NCBI GenBank assembly: GCA_050692055.1
Contig: JBOGTC010000155.1
Location: forward strand, 12,427-76,426
DNA from: JBOGTC01 sp050692055
GTDB taxonomy: Bacteria; Chloroflexota; Limnocylindria; QHBO01
Direction: 5' to 3'
Length of the DNA: 64,000 nucleotides
In this document: piece by piece, positions 42,415-51,497 of the stretch
Position numbering within the stretch: the stretch's first letter is position 1
Layout of the letters: each line of letters begins with the position of its first letter
Translations under genes and position numbers: made by a program
Notes under the pieces: generated by a model
Told to the model about the DNA's origin: nothing
The model's input: the letters and a program-made list of their open reading frames with translations, nothing else
The model's database searches: none

Positions 42415-43722
42415 TCATGCCGGCACCGGCTGCGGCTCCACCGCCGCAGCTCCCTCCTCCCGCCGGCGTGGGTCGACCTTCAGCAGCGCCAGGCCGGCGG
42501 CCACGACGAAGAGCGCGGCCACGATCATGGCGACCCGCGGACCCAGTGGATCGGTTGGGTTGCCGGAGAAGATGCCGGTGAGGTCGAGGGCGACGCCGCC
42601 AACCAGGAGGAAGACGGGCTGGGCCATCGCCGTGCCCGCGTTGAGGATCCCCATGTAGCGCCCGGAGGTGTGCTTGGGGATGACATCGGTCATGAGCGCC
42701 CAGTCGACTGACAGGAACGTCCCCATGCCCAGGCCGAACAGGACGAACGAGGAGATCGCGAGGGCCGGGCTGGGTGCCGCGGCGACCCCGAGGAGCCCCC
42801 CGGCGGCGAGCCCGCTTGCTGCCCAGATGACCGGCCGCCGGCCGAAGCGGTCCGAGAGCCGCCCGCCCGGGATGGCGGCGAGGGCGGTGGCGGCGCCGAT
42901 GATCGCCGTGCCGATGAAGAACGTCTCGTTTGCCTCGGCGCGCGTCTGTCCCAGCGAGCGCATGAAGTACGCGATCCCGAAGGTCGTGGCCGCGTAGCCG
43001 GCCAGGAAGAAGAGGCGCACGGCGAGCACCCAGAGCAGGTTCGCCTGCTGCAAGATGTCGCGGCCCCAGGCCGACAGGGCGATCTCGCGCCAGCTCCTGG
43101 TGCGCGCCGGCGCGGTGCGGCCCTCGTCGACCGTGAAGACGAGGATGATCATCGTGAGGAGCTCCACGGCACCGAGCGCGATGGTGGGCAGGAAGAACTC
43201 GCCGCCGCCCGCCCACGTCGTGGCGATCCCAATGCCGCCCACCGTGCCCAGCACGATCATCGTCCCCATCAGACCGCTGGCCATCCCCACCTGCCCCGCG
43301 GGCACGAGGTCCGGCACGTAGCCCTGGAACGGGCCCTGCGCGAAGTTCGAGCTGAACTGCAGCAGGAAGTAGAAGGCCACGATCGAGACGAACTCGTTCG
43401 AGCTCGCCAGGCCGAAGAGGAAGGCCATGTCGAGCAGGGTGCCGATCACGATGTACGGCTTCCGACGCCCCCAGCGGCTGACCGTGTAGTCGCTGATGTT
43501 GCCGATGGTGGGCTGCACGAGGATGGGCGCGACGGCACCGGCGAAGACGGTGATCGCCGTGAGCATGCCGAGGCGAGCGGGGTCGATCTCGTCGAGCCGC
43601 TGAGGGAGGATCACCGAGTTGAGTCCGCCCCAGATGGCGACGATGCCGAACCAGTACACCGACAGCGTCAGCAGCTGGTGCAGCGGCAGGAGCGGTCGCT
43701 CCGGGTGCGCGGACTGGGTCAT
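42415..43722 (-). CDS. MFS transporter, GPH/sugar-type
   Basis: Major facilitator carrier of 435 residues with about twelve membrane segments. The loop 2-3 motif is SDYTVSRWGRRKPYIVIG, and the second-half equivalent is GGRLSDRFGRRPVIW; both resemble the glycoside-pentoside-hexuronide branch. Substrate unknown. The ATG at 43722 lies inside a GGACCGATG copy with an AGAGG site 11 nt upstream; an extension to 43791 has no support. Confidence 0.87.
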   Translation of the reverse strand: MTQSAHPERPLLPLHQLLTLSVYWFGIVAIWGGLNSVILPQRLDEIDPARLGMLTAITVFAGAVAPILVQPTIGNISDYTVSRWGRRKPYIVIGTLLDMAFLFGLASSNEFVSIVAFYFLLQFSSNFAQGPFQGYVPDLVPAGQVGMASGLMGTMIVLGTVGGIGIATTWAGGGEFFLPTIALGAVELLTMIILVFTVDEGRTAPARTRSWREIALSAWGRDILQQANLLWVLAVRLFFLAGYAATTFGIAYFMRSLGQTRAEANETFFIGTAIIGAATALAAIPGGRLSDRFGRRPVIWAASGLAAGGLLGVAAAPSPALAISSFVLFGLGMGTFLSVDWALMTDVIPKHTSGRYMGILNAGTAMAQPVFLLVGGVALDLTGIFSGNPTDPLGPRVAMIVAALFVVAAGLALLKVDPRRREEGAAAVEPQPVPA

Positions 43723-43862
43723 CGGTCCGTTGGCCTCTGCGTTACGGGCAAGGTACGCGCGATGCGTTGCGCTGGCGCGAGGATTACGCACGCGACCTGC
43801 GGCGTGACTGCGGCGATGACACCGGATGCGGCCGTGTGGCCCATCGGCGCTAGAATCTCGGG

Positions 43863-44750
43863 GTGATCGATCCCATCGCCGTCGAGATCGGCCCGTTCCA
43901 GCTTCACTGGTACGGCATCATCATCGCCTCCGCCGTGCTGATCGCCGCCCTGCTCGGCGCGCGCGTGGCGCGGATGCTGGGCGAGAGCCCCGACGACGGG
44001 TGGTCGATGCTGCTGCTGGTCGTGGTCCTGGCCGTCGTCGGCGCCCGGATCTACCACGTCATCCACCAGTGGGACTTCTATCTCGTCAACCCGGCCCTCA
44101 TCCCGCAGATCTGGAACGGCGGAATCGGCATCCCGGGCGCGGTCGCCGGCGGCGCACTGGCGATCTTCCTGTACACGCGTTCGAAGGGACTCACTACGGC
44201 CCGCTGGCTCGATATCTTCGCGCCGGCGCTGCTGCTGGGCCAGGTCATCGGCCGTCTCGGCAACTTCGTGAACCAGGAGCTGTACGGACCGCCCACCGAC
44301 CTGCCGTGGGGCATCCCGATCGAGGCCGCGAACCGCGTGCCGCCCTGGAATGACCTCAACGCCTACCCGGTCGAGTCCACCGTCTTCCATCCGCTGTTCG
44401 CCTACGAGGCGCTGCTCAACCTGGTCGGCATGGTGGTGCTGCTGCTCGTCATTCGACGCTTCGGGCATCGGCTCTTCGCCGGCGACCTGGCCCTGATGTA
44501 CATCATCTGGTACGGCGCCGTGCGTGCTGTCCTAGAGACCTTCCGCACCGACAACTGGGTGATCCTGGGCGTGCCGACCGCGATCTGGGTGGGCGTCATC
44601 GGCTTCGTGCTGGCCGGAGCCTGGCTCCTGTACCGCCATCGCCGCGGCTGGGGCTCGCCGATGATCCGACCCAGCCAGGAGCCGCCACCAAAGGGGACCG
44701 GCGAGGCCACCGCCGAGCATCGGCCCGGCCCGGAGGCTTCACCTGGCTGA
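43863..44750 (+). CDS. lgt: Prolipoprotein diacylglyceryl transferase
   Basis: Adds diacylglyceryl to the lipobox Cys of prolipoproteins at the membrane. The 295-residue length is typical. The signature is canonical: GRLGNFVNQELYGPPTDLPWG, with the HPLFAYEALLNL and GAVRAVLETFR regions in order. It serves the many lipoproteins in this window, and contrasts with the divergent copy at 15976. A TAGAAT hexamer ends 6 nt before the GTG start (43851-43856), with no ribosome site. Confidence 0.95.
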   Translation: MIDPIAVEIGPFQLHWYGIIIASAVLIAALLGARVARMLGESPDDGWSMLLLVVVLAVVGARIYHVIHQWDFYLVNPALIPQIWNGGIGIPGAVAGGALAIFLYTRSKGLTTARWLDIFAPALLLGQVIGRLGNFVNQELYGPPTDLPWGIPIEAANRVPPWNDLNAYPVESTVFHPLFAYEALLNLVGMVVLLLVIRRFGHRLFAGDLALMYIIWYGAVRAVLETFRTDNWVILGVPTAIWVGVIGFVLAGAWLLYRHRRGWGSPMIRPSQEPPPKGTGEATAEHRPGPEASPG

Positions 44751-44772
44751 GCGGTCGGGCATCCTGCCCGAT

Positions 44773-45798
44773 GTGACCGCAGCGGTGGGCGGCACTCCGC
44801 TGGTCGCGCTCGATCGAGTGGCCGCCGACGTCCGGCCGCAGATGATCGCGAAGCTCGAGCACATGAATCCGGGTGGATCGGTCAAGGACCGGATCGCGCT
44901 GCCGATGATCGAGGCGGCCGAGGCGGCCGGGCTCCTGGGGCCCGGCGGCGTGATCGTGGAGCCGACGAGCGGCAACACCGGCGTGGGCCTGGCGCAGGCG
45001 GCCGCGGTCAAGGGTTATCGGTGCATCTTCGTCATGGCCGACAAGCAGTCGGAGGAGAAGCGCGCGCTGCTGCGCGCGTACGGGGCGGAGGTCGTGGTGT
45101 GCCCCACCGACGTCGATCCCGACGACGAGCGCAGCTATTACCGCGTCTCGGACCGATTGGCGCGCGAGACGCCCGGCGCCTGGAAGCCGGACCAGTACTC
45201 GAACCCGGCGAACCCCGAGGCGCACTACTACACCACGGGGCCGGAGATCTGGGAGGCGACCGAGGGTCGCGTCTCGCACCTGGTGATCGCCATCGGCACC
45301 GGCGGCACGATCAGCGGTGCCGGTCGGTACCTCAAGGAGCGCAGCTCATCGGTCCAGATCGTGGGGGCCGATCCGGCGGGCAGCGTGTACTCCGGCGGTA
45401 CGCCGCGCGCCTACCTGACCGAGGGAATCGGCGAGGACTTCTGGCCTGCGACCTACGACACCGAGATGTGTGACCTCATCGTGCGTGTCTCGGACCGCGA
45501 CTCGATGCTCACCGCCCGCGTCGCGACCGCCCGTGAGGGGATCCTGATGGGTGAGTCGTGCGGCACGGCGCTGTGGGCCGCGCTCCAGGTCGCGCGGGAC
45601 CTGGACGATCCCGACGCGATGTTCGTGGTGCTGCTGCCGGACTCCGGCCGCAACTACGTCGGCAAGCTCTACAACGACGACTGGCTGCGCTCGAACGGGC
45701 TGCTGGGCACCGGCGAGGAGGTTGCCGACTACGACTGGCGCGCCACGCGCCCGCAAGTCGTGCTGCGAGGCTCGGAGATCCCCCGCGCGTCGCGTTGA
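44773..45798 (+). CDS. Cystathionine beta-synthase (no regulatory CBS domains)
   Basis: PLP enzyme of 341 residues that condenses serine (or O-acetylserine) with homocysteine or sulfide. PLP lysine in NPGGSVKDRIA, the SGNTGVGLA loop and GTGGTISGAGRYLKE are visible. The long insert ETPGAWKPDQYSNPANPEAH with YYTTGPEIW is characteristic of bacterial cystathionine beta-synthase rather than CysK. The C-terminal pair of CBS regulatory domains is absent. The cystathionine lyase gene follows at 45874, so the two form a reverse transsulfuration pair. Starts with GTG and has no clear ribosome site. Confidence 0.86.
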   Translation: MTAAVGGTPLVALDRVAADVRPQMIAKLEHMNPGGSVKDRIALPMIEAAEAAGLLGPGGVIVEPTSGNTGVGLAQAAAVKGYRCIFVMADKQSEEKRALLRAYGAEVVVCPTDVDPDDERSYYRVSDRLARETPGAWKPDQYSNPANPEAHYYTTGPEIWEATEGRVSHLVIAIGTGGTISGAGRYLKERSSSVQIVGADPAGSVYSGGTPRAYLTEGIGEDFWPATYDTEMCDLIVRVSDRDSMLTARVATAREGILMGESCGTALWAALQVARDLDDPDAMFVVLLPDSGRNYVGKLYNDDWLRSNGLLGTGEEVADYDWRATRPQVVLRGSEIPRASR

Positions 45799-45873
45799 AG
45801 CGTCGTTGCGCGCGGTCCGTCAGCCGCTGGACGGAGCCTCCGGCGGCGACGCTCGTGCCACAATGGCCGCCGC

Positions 45874-47058
45874 ATGAACCCCCCCGAGCACCGGCAAGAC
45901 CAGTTCGAGACGCTGGCCGTGCACTCCGGCGCCGATCCCGATCCCCAGACCGGCGCCGTGGTACCGGCCATCCAGATGAGCACCACGTTCAAGCAGGACG
46001 GCGTCGGCGGTACCCGCCAGGGCTTCGAGTACGGTCGCTCCGACAATCCAACGCGCCGCGCTCTGGAGAGCGCCATCGCCACGCTCGAGGGTGGAGCTCA
46101 CGGGCTCGCCTACGCCTCCGGGCTGGCGGCGACACAGAACGTCCTCTACCTGCTGGATCCCGGTGACCGGCTCCTCATGAGCGACGATGTCTACGGCGGC
46201 ACCTGGCGCCTCGCGGCACGGGTGTGGCGGCGGTACGGCATCCAGACCGATGCCGTCGACCTGCGTGACCTCGACGCGGTCGCAACCGCCCTGGCCGCGG
46301 ACGGGGCAAAGGCGCCGCGGATGATCTGGATCGAGACTCCGACCAACCCGATGCTCAAGCTGGTCGACATCGCTGCCGTCGTGCGGCTGGCAGCCAGCGC
46401 CGGCGCGCTGACCGTGGTCGACAACACGTTCGCCACGCCGTACCTGCAGCGTCCGCTCGAGCTCGGCGCCGACCTCGTGCTTCACTCGGCGACGAAGTAT
46501 CTCGGCGGCCACTCGGACGTGATCGGCGGCCTCGTTGCCACGCGTTCTGACGACCTCGCGGAGCGGCTGCGCTTCACGCAGAACGCGGCCGGCGCCGTGC
46601 CGAGCCCCTTCGACTGCTGGCTCGTCATGCGCGGCATGCGCACGCTGGCGGTGCGCATGGAGCGCGCCTGCGCCAATGCGCTGGTGCTTGCACTGTGGCT
46701 TGCCGAGCGGCCGGAGGTCGCGCGCGTCCACTATCCCGGCTCGTCCGATCATCCCCAGCGCGACCTCGCCGAACGCCAGATGCGGTTGCCCGGCGGCATG
46801 CTCTCCTTCGAGCTGCATGGCGGGGAGGAGCGCGCCCGCCGGTTCGTGGCCGCCACGCGCCTCTTCACCCTGGCCGAGTCGCTGGGCGCGGTCGAGTCGC
46901 TCATCGAGCTGCCCGCCGCCATGACCCACATGTCGGTCGCCGACTCGCCGCTCGCGGTGCCGCCCGGGCTCGTGCGCCTCAGCGTGGGCATCGAGGCCGC
47001 CGATGACCTCGTCGCCGACCTCGACGCTGCCTTCGTCGCATCGGCCCCGCTGCGCTAG
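45874..47058 (+). CDS. Cystathionine gamma-lyase/gamma-synthase family enzyme
   Basis: PLP enzyme of the Cys/Met metabolism family, 394 residues. The PLP lysine is in LHSATKYLGGHSD, and the substrate segments YGRSDNPTRRALE, AYASGLAATQNVL and ETPTNPMLKLVDI are present. Sequence alone does not separate lyase from synthase, but the adjacent cystathionine beta-synthase gene makes gamma-lyase (cystathionine to cysteine) the likelier role. It would be a second route to cysteine besides CysO/CysM. Confidence 0.9.
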   Translation: MNPPEHRQDQFETLAVHSGADPDPQTGAVVPAIQMSTTFKQDGVGGTRQGFEYGRSDNPTRRALESAIATLEGGAHGLAYASGLAATQNVLYLLDPGDRLLMSDDVYGGTWRLAARVWRRYGIQTDAVDLRDLDAVATALAADGAKAPRMIWIETPTNPMLKLVDIAAVVRLAASAGALTVVDNTFATPYLQRPLELGADLVLHSATKYLGGHSDVIGGLVATRSDDLAERLRFTQNAAGAVPSPFDCWLVMRGMRTLAVRMERACANALVLALWLAERPEVARVHYPGSSDHPQRDLAERQMRLPGGMLSFELHGGEERARRFVAATRLFTLAESLGAVESLIELPAAMTHMSVADSPLAVPPGLVRLSVGIEAADDLVADLDAAFVASAPLR

Positions 47059-47068
47059 GCAAGGACTG

Positions 47069-47608
47069 ATGCAGAACGAGGACCGTCGCGATGAGCTGCC
47101 GAAACTGGCGGCCGACAGCCCCACCGAGATGGTCGAGGACGAGCGCGGACAAGTCTTCGAGCGCCTGTCCAGCGGGACGGCCACGCTGCTGCTGGCCTGG
47201 CTGATCGGCGTCGGCGCGCTGACCACGCTGCTCGGCGGCTGGCTGTTCGTGTGGGCTGCGACCGGCGAGCAGCTCGGCCTGGGCGCGCTGTTCGGTGGGT
47301 TCGGCTTCTACGTGGCGCTGGCCGGCGCCTCAGGTCCGTGCATCCTGTGGCTCACCGGACGCGCCCAGGGTCACTCCCTGGCCTGGTTCGCCCTCACTGC
47401 GGCCAAGATGGCCCTGGTCATGGTCGGCATCGTGATGGTCATGGTCATGCTCGCCACGCTCCTGCTGGCCGGCGCGCTGCCGGGTTCCGGGGCTCTGGCC
47501 GCGGCCGCCATCATGGTCGTCATGGCGCTGGCGGTCAGCGTCGTCTGGGCCGCCGCCACGTGGGCGGCCGACCGCTGGATCGCCCGCGCCCGCATCGCCG
47601 AGGACTGA
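47069..47608 (+). CDS. Membrane protein with four predicted helices, unknown
   Basis: A 179-residue protein. An acidic N-terminal tail of about 35 residues is followed by four hydrophobic segments (LLAWLIGVGALTTLLGGWLF, GGFGFYVALAGASGPCILWL, KMALVMVGIVMVMVMLATLL, AAIMVVMALAVSVVWAAATW). No family recognised. The ATG follows an AAGGA site 4 nt upstream and is 11 bp after the lyase stop, so it is likely co-transcribed. Confidence 0.65.
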   Translation: MQNEDRRDELPKLAADSPTEMVEDERGQVFERLSSGTATLLLAWLIGVGALTTLLGGWLFVWAATGEQLGLGALFGGFGFYVALAGASGPCILWLTGRAQGHSLAWFALTAAKMALVMVGIVMVMVMLATLLLAGALPGSGALAAAAIMVVMALAVSVVWAAATWAADRWIARARIAED

Positions 47609-47982
47609 CCGCGGCCTGCGGCCACGGCTTGCGCCGCGTCCGAGGCTTCGGGCTTCAGGCTCCGCGCTTCGGGGCTTCGGGCGAAGGTGCTCCCTGCCCC
47701 AATGCTCGTTCGTTGCAACGTATTCCATCAGGAAGGTTGGTTTCGGCCAGGCACAGTGGGTCAATGCGTCCCCACCGAATCAGTGAGGGCACGTGCCACC
47801 CTCTCGGGCAAGCGCGACCTCGCCTAAGTTGCATCCGCCGCGCATTGAGCTAACGACAAGGCGCCCGCGCTCCCCGCGGCCCGCGCGTCCGACGGCGCCC
47901 GTCGCCGGCACGGACCACGTGAGAGCGTCAGCGGAGCGTCTGGCCGAGTGGAGCGAGGAAGCGAGCCTGCCACTCCATCGGT
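47609..47982. repeat. Intergenic spacer with inverted-repeat element B
   Basis: A 374 bp gap between convergent genes; no gene supported. TGCAACGTA (47714-47722) and TAAGTTGCA (47825-47833) are inverted repeats at 8 of 9 positions, 102 bp apart. The left flank AATGCTCG plus the TGCAAC end matches element A, and the right flank GACCTCGCCTAAG matches element C. The first 90 bp are rich in short GGCTTCGGG-like repeats. Confidence 0.5.
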
Positions 47983-49698
47983 CTAGGCAGACTCCATCTC
48001 CGCGCGAAGATCCTTGCGCAGCACCTTGCCGATCATCGTCTTGGGCAGCTCGTCGCGGACCTCGATCGCGGACGGCACCTTGTAGCGGGCGAGGTTCGTC
48101 CGGCAGTGCTCGAGCAGCTCCTCCATCGAAGCCGATGCGCCGGGTGCCAGCACCACGAACCCATACGGCACCTCGCCGTGGCGCTCCTCCGCGATGCCGA
48201 TGACGGCCGCGTCCGCCACCGCGGGGTGCGAGAGCAGCACCTCCTCGACCTCGCGCGGGTAGACGTTGATGCCGCCCACGATGATGAGGTCCTTCTTGCG
48301 GTCGACGATGGTGAAATAGCCGTCCTCGCTCATCTGCGCCATGTCTCCAGTGCGCAGCCAGCCATCAGGCGACAGGCAGGCGGCCGTCTCCTCGGGCCGC
48401 TCCCAGTAACCCGGCATGACCTGCGGTCCGCGCACCTCCATCTCGCCGACCGCGCCCACCGCGACGGGTGATCCGGTTTCCGAATCCACGATCCGCGCCT
48501 CGGTCGAGGGGAACGGCAGCCCGATGGTGCCGTTGCGCCGAGCGCCTTGCACGGGATTGCAGTGCGTGACCGGCGACGCCTCGGTCAGGCCGTAGCCCTC
48601 CACCACGCGGCCGCCGGTGACCGCCTCGAAGTCGCGCTGCACCTCTGGCGCGAGCGGCGCCGCGCCGCTGATGCAGGCCTCGATCGAGCGCAGGTCGTGC
48701 TTGCCGACCGTGGGATGGTGGGCCAGCGTCGCGTACATGATCGGCGCACCGGGAAACAGGCGCGGCCGGTGCTTGCCGATCGCCTTGAGCACCATCTCGG
48801 GATCGAAGCGGGGAAGCAGGATCAGCGTTGCGCCCGTCAACATGCCGTAGTTCATGTCCACGGTGAGGCCGTAGATGTGGAACAGGGGCAGCGGGCACAG
48901 GATGCTCACCGGCGTCTGCGCCACGGATGGGAACCACGACGCGACCTGGTGCGCGTTGGCGATCAGGTTGCGGTGCGTCAGCATCGCCGCCTTCGGGATG
49001 CCGGTGGTGCCGCCCGTCGGCTGCAGAACGGCGATGTCATCGTGCCCGGCCGCAGACTCGAATCGCTCAGCAGGCGCATCCGCAACGAGCCTGAACAGGC
49101 TGGGCGTGGCGTCGGAGTGCGGCTGCGGGTTCCACCTGCCCTCACGCTTGGCCTTGAGCGGGTAGAGCCACTTGATCGGCACCGGTAGCGAGTCCTGGAT
49201 GCCGGTGACCACGTAGCGCCCCGGCTTGCCCGACTCCTGGGCGCGGACGCGGTCGAGGCGCGGCACGAGCAGGTCAATGCAGACCGATACCTTTGGCTTC
49301 ACCTGCTCGAACAGGACCGAAAGCTCGCGCTCGACGTACAGCGGATTCATCGGCACCGCGATGGCGCCCGCGCGCAGCGCGCCCATGAAGGCGATGACGA
49401 AGGCCGGGCTGGTGGGCAGGTGCAGGCTCACGCGATCGCCCTTCTCGACCCCCATGCCGCGCAGGACGTGGGCGAACCTGTCCGCCGCGCTGTCGAGCTC
49501 GCCGTACGAGGTCTTCGCGCCGAAGAAAAGGAGCGCCGTGTGGTCCGGTGCCCGCTGCGCGGCCGTGCGCAGCAGCGCGTCCACCGGCATGTCGGGGATT
49601 GGAATCTCCGCGGGCACGCCGTCCTCGTAGTGCGCGATCCAGGGCCGCTCCGGCGGCGCCGGGATGCCGGGCTGCTGTTGCTCGATGGTCGAGGTCAT
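47983..49698 (-). CDS. Long-chain acyl-CoA synthetase (AMP-binding)
   Basis: Activates fatty acids to acyl-CoA through an acyl-adenylate, 571 residues. The ATP/AMP motif is LQPTGGTTGIPKAAMLTH, followed by VEGYGLTEASPVTH, then DGWLRTGDMAQM and the C-terminal lysine in PKTMIGKVLRKDLR. It is the last gene of the TetR-headed beta-oxidation operon, 17 bp after the acyl-CoA dehydrogenase. A CGGAGGAGGGAG ribosome site precedes the ATG. Confidence 0.94.
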   Translation of the reverse strand: MTSTIEQQQPGIPAPPERPWIAHYEDGVPAEIPIPDMPVDALLRTAAQRAPDHTALLFFGAKTSYGELDSAADRFAHVLRGMGVEKGDRVSLHLPTSPAFVIAFMGALRAGAIAVPMNPLYVERELSVLFEQVKPKVSVCIDLLVPRLDRVRAQESGKPGRYVVTGIQDSLPVPIKWLYPLKAKREGRWNPQPHSDATPSLFRLVADAPAERFESAAGHDDIAVLQPTGGTTGIPKAAMLTHRNLIANAHQVASWFPSVAQTPVSILCPLPLFHIYGLTVDMNYGMLTGATLILLPRFDPEMVLKAIGKHRPRLFPGAPIMYATLAHHPTVGKHDLRSIEACISGAAPLAPEVQRDFEAVTGGRVVEGYGLTEASPVTHCNPVQGARRNGTIGLPFPSTEARIVDSETGSPVAVGAVGEMEVRGPQVMPGYWERPEETAACLSPDGWLRTGDMAQMSEDGYFTIVDRKKDLIIVGGINVYPREVEEVLLSHPAVADAAVIGIAEERHGEVPYGFVVLAPGASASMEELLEHCRTNLARYKVPSAIEVRDELPKTMIGKVLRKDLRAEMESA

Positions 49699-49715
49699 TG
49701 CTCCCTCCTCCGTTC

Positions 49716-51497
49716 TCAGGCCGGGTATCCGCCGCGGCCGACAACGGCGGCCGCGACACGTCGTCCGATGGCGATGCGGTCGACCGGCTCGCCGCGCAGC
49801 AGGCGTCGGATGCCGGCAACCAGGGTTCGTGCTTCGTCTCCCTCAGCCAGGCTGGCGGCCAGCTGCCGGCCGCGGCCCTCGATCGCCAGCGACCGATCCG
49901 CGACGACCAGCCGGGCGAGGTCGGCATGGACCGATGCGGCCGCGCCCTCCGCCGCCTGCTTCGCCCGCTCGACCGAGCTTTCCATGGCGAACAGGTCGAT
50001 GGTCAGGTCGGCCAGGTCGCTGAGGATCTCCTGCTGCTCCTCGAGGCCCGTGCCATGCCGCTGCACCGCGGCGCCGGCCAGCAGCAGCGTGGCGGTGCGT
50101 GCTGCCGCGACCGCCGCGTCCTCGGCCGCGAAGGCGCCATCGAAGCTCGGCGGATCGCCGCCGAGCAGGGCCTCCTGCGCTCGCCGCGCCGGCCCGAGCA
50201 GGTCGAGCCGGCCTGTCATGGCGCGCTTCAGCAGCGTCCCCGGCACCAGCAGCCGGTTGATCTCGTTCGTACCTTCCCAGATGCGATGGATGCGCGCATC
50301 GCGGTAGTAGCCGGCGGCTGGATACTCCTCGATGTAGCCGTAGCCGCCGTGGACCTGCACCAGCTCGTCGACGACGTAGGCCAGCTCCTCCGACGCCAGC
50401 ACCTTGGCGATGGAGCACTCGATCGCGTATTCCTCGAGCGCGGCTCGGATGGCGTCCGGCGACGAGGCGTCCTCCGCAGCCGCCAGGCTTGCCTCGAGCA
50501 GGCCCGCGATGCGATAGACGGTCGACTCCACGGCATAGGTGCGGGCGGCGATCGCGCTGAGCTTGGCGCCGATGAGCGGGAACTCGGCCAGCCTGCGGCC
50601 GAAGGCCGTGCGCTCCGCCGCGTAGCCCGTCGCGATGCCGAGGGCTGGTCGCATGCCGCCCAGGCACGCCGCGGCCAGCTTGAAGCGACCGACGTTCAAT
50701 ACGTTGAAGGCGACGCGGTGCCCCTTGCCGGCCTCACCGAGCAGGTTGTCGGCCGGCACCACCACGCCGTCGAGCGTCACCGGGCAGGTCGAGCAGCCAT
50801 GGAGGCCCATCTTCTCCTCCTCGGCGCCGATGCTCAGCCCCGGCGTGGAGCGCTCGACCAGGAAGGCGCTGAACGCCTCGCCGTCGATCTTGGCGTAGAC
50901 CGTGAACAGGTCGGCGAAGGCGGCGTTGGTGATGAACTGCTTGCTGCCGTCCAGGCGCCACGAGCCATCGGGCTGGCGCGTGGCGCGGGTGCGGATGCCC
51001 ATGGCGTCTGAGCCGGCGGCCGGCTCGGTCAGGGCGTAGGCTCCGACGCGCGTGCCATCGGCAAGTCCGGGAAGGTAGCGGCGCTTCTGCTCATCGGTTC
51101 CGAAGAAGACGGTCGGCAGGGTGCCGATGCCGGTGTGGGCCGAGTAGGTCACGGCGAACGACCCGGCGGTCGCGATCGCCTCGTTGACAACCACGCTGCT
51201 GATGCGGTCGAGCCCCGCCCCGCCATACGCCTCGGGCACGTCGATGCCAAGGTACCCGTCGCGCCCGAGCTGTTCGAGCAGGGCGCGATGCGTGCCATGG
51301 TCGCGGCCCTCGACCTCGGCGCGGCGCGGGCCGACCTCCTTGGCGACGAAGGCCGCGACGGCCTCGCGGATGGCGCGGTGCTCGTCGCTGAGCCGCTCCG
51401 GCGTGAACACCGACGCGGCCTGCACCGGTCCGATCATGAAGCTGCCGCCACCCGCCGCGGCCGCGGCCTCGGCGCGCCCTGCGGCTTCGACGGTCAC
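49716..51497 (-). CDS. Acyl-CoA dehydrogenase (VLCAD-like, extended C-terminus)
   Basis: FAD enzyme for the first oxidation step, 593 residues; about 200 more than short-chain ACADs, as in VLCAD/ACAD9 types. Segments: YALTEPAAGSDAMGIRTRA (FAD and substrate), KQFITNAAFADLFTVYAK, VHGGYGYIEEYPAAGYYRDA and IHRIWEGTNEINRL near the catalytic region. The extra C-terminal helical domain follows. The GTG start overlaps the thiolase stop, indicating coupling. Confidence 0.93.
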   Translation of the reverse strand: MTVEAAGRAEAAAAAGGGSFMIGPVQAASVFTPERLSDEHRAIREAVAAFVAKEVGPRRAEVEGRDHGTHRALLEQLGRDGYLGIDVPEAYGGAGLDRISSVVVNEAIATAGSFAVTYSAHTGIGTLPTVFFGTDEQKRRYLPGLADGTRVGAYALTEPAAGSDAMGIRTRATRQPDGSWRLDGSKQFITNAAFADLFTVYAKIDGEAFSAFLVERSTPGLSIGAEEEKMGLHGCSTCPVTLDGVVVPADNLLGEAGKGHRVAFNVLNVGRFKLAAACLGGMRPALGIATGYAAERTAFGRRLAEFPLIGAKLSAIAARTYAVESTVYRIAGLLEASLAAAEDASSPDAIRAALEEYAIECSIAKVLASEELAYVVDELVQVHGGYGYIEEYPAAGYYRDARIHRIWEGTNEINRLLVPGTLLKRAMTGRLDLLGPARRAQEALLGGDPPSFDGAFAAEDAAVAAARTATLLLAGAAVQRHGTGLEEQQEILSDLADLTIDLFAMESSVERAKQAAEGAAASVHADLARLVVADRSLAIEGRGRQLAASLAEGDEARTLVAGIRRLLRGEPVDRIAIGRRVAAAVVGRGGYPA

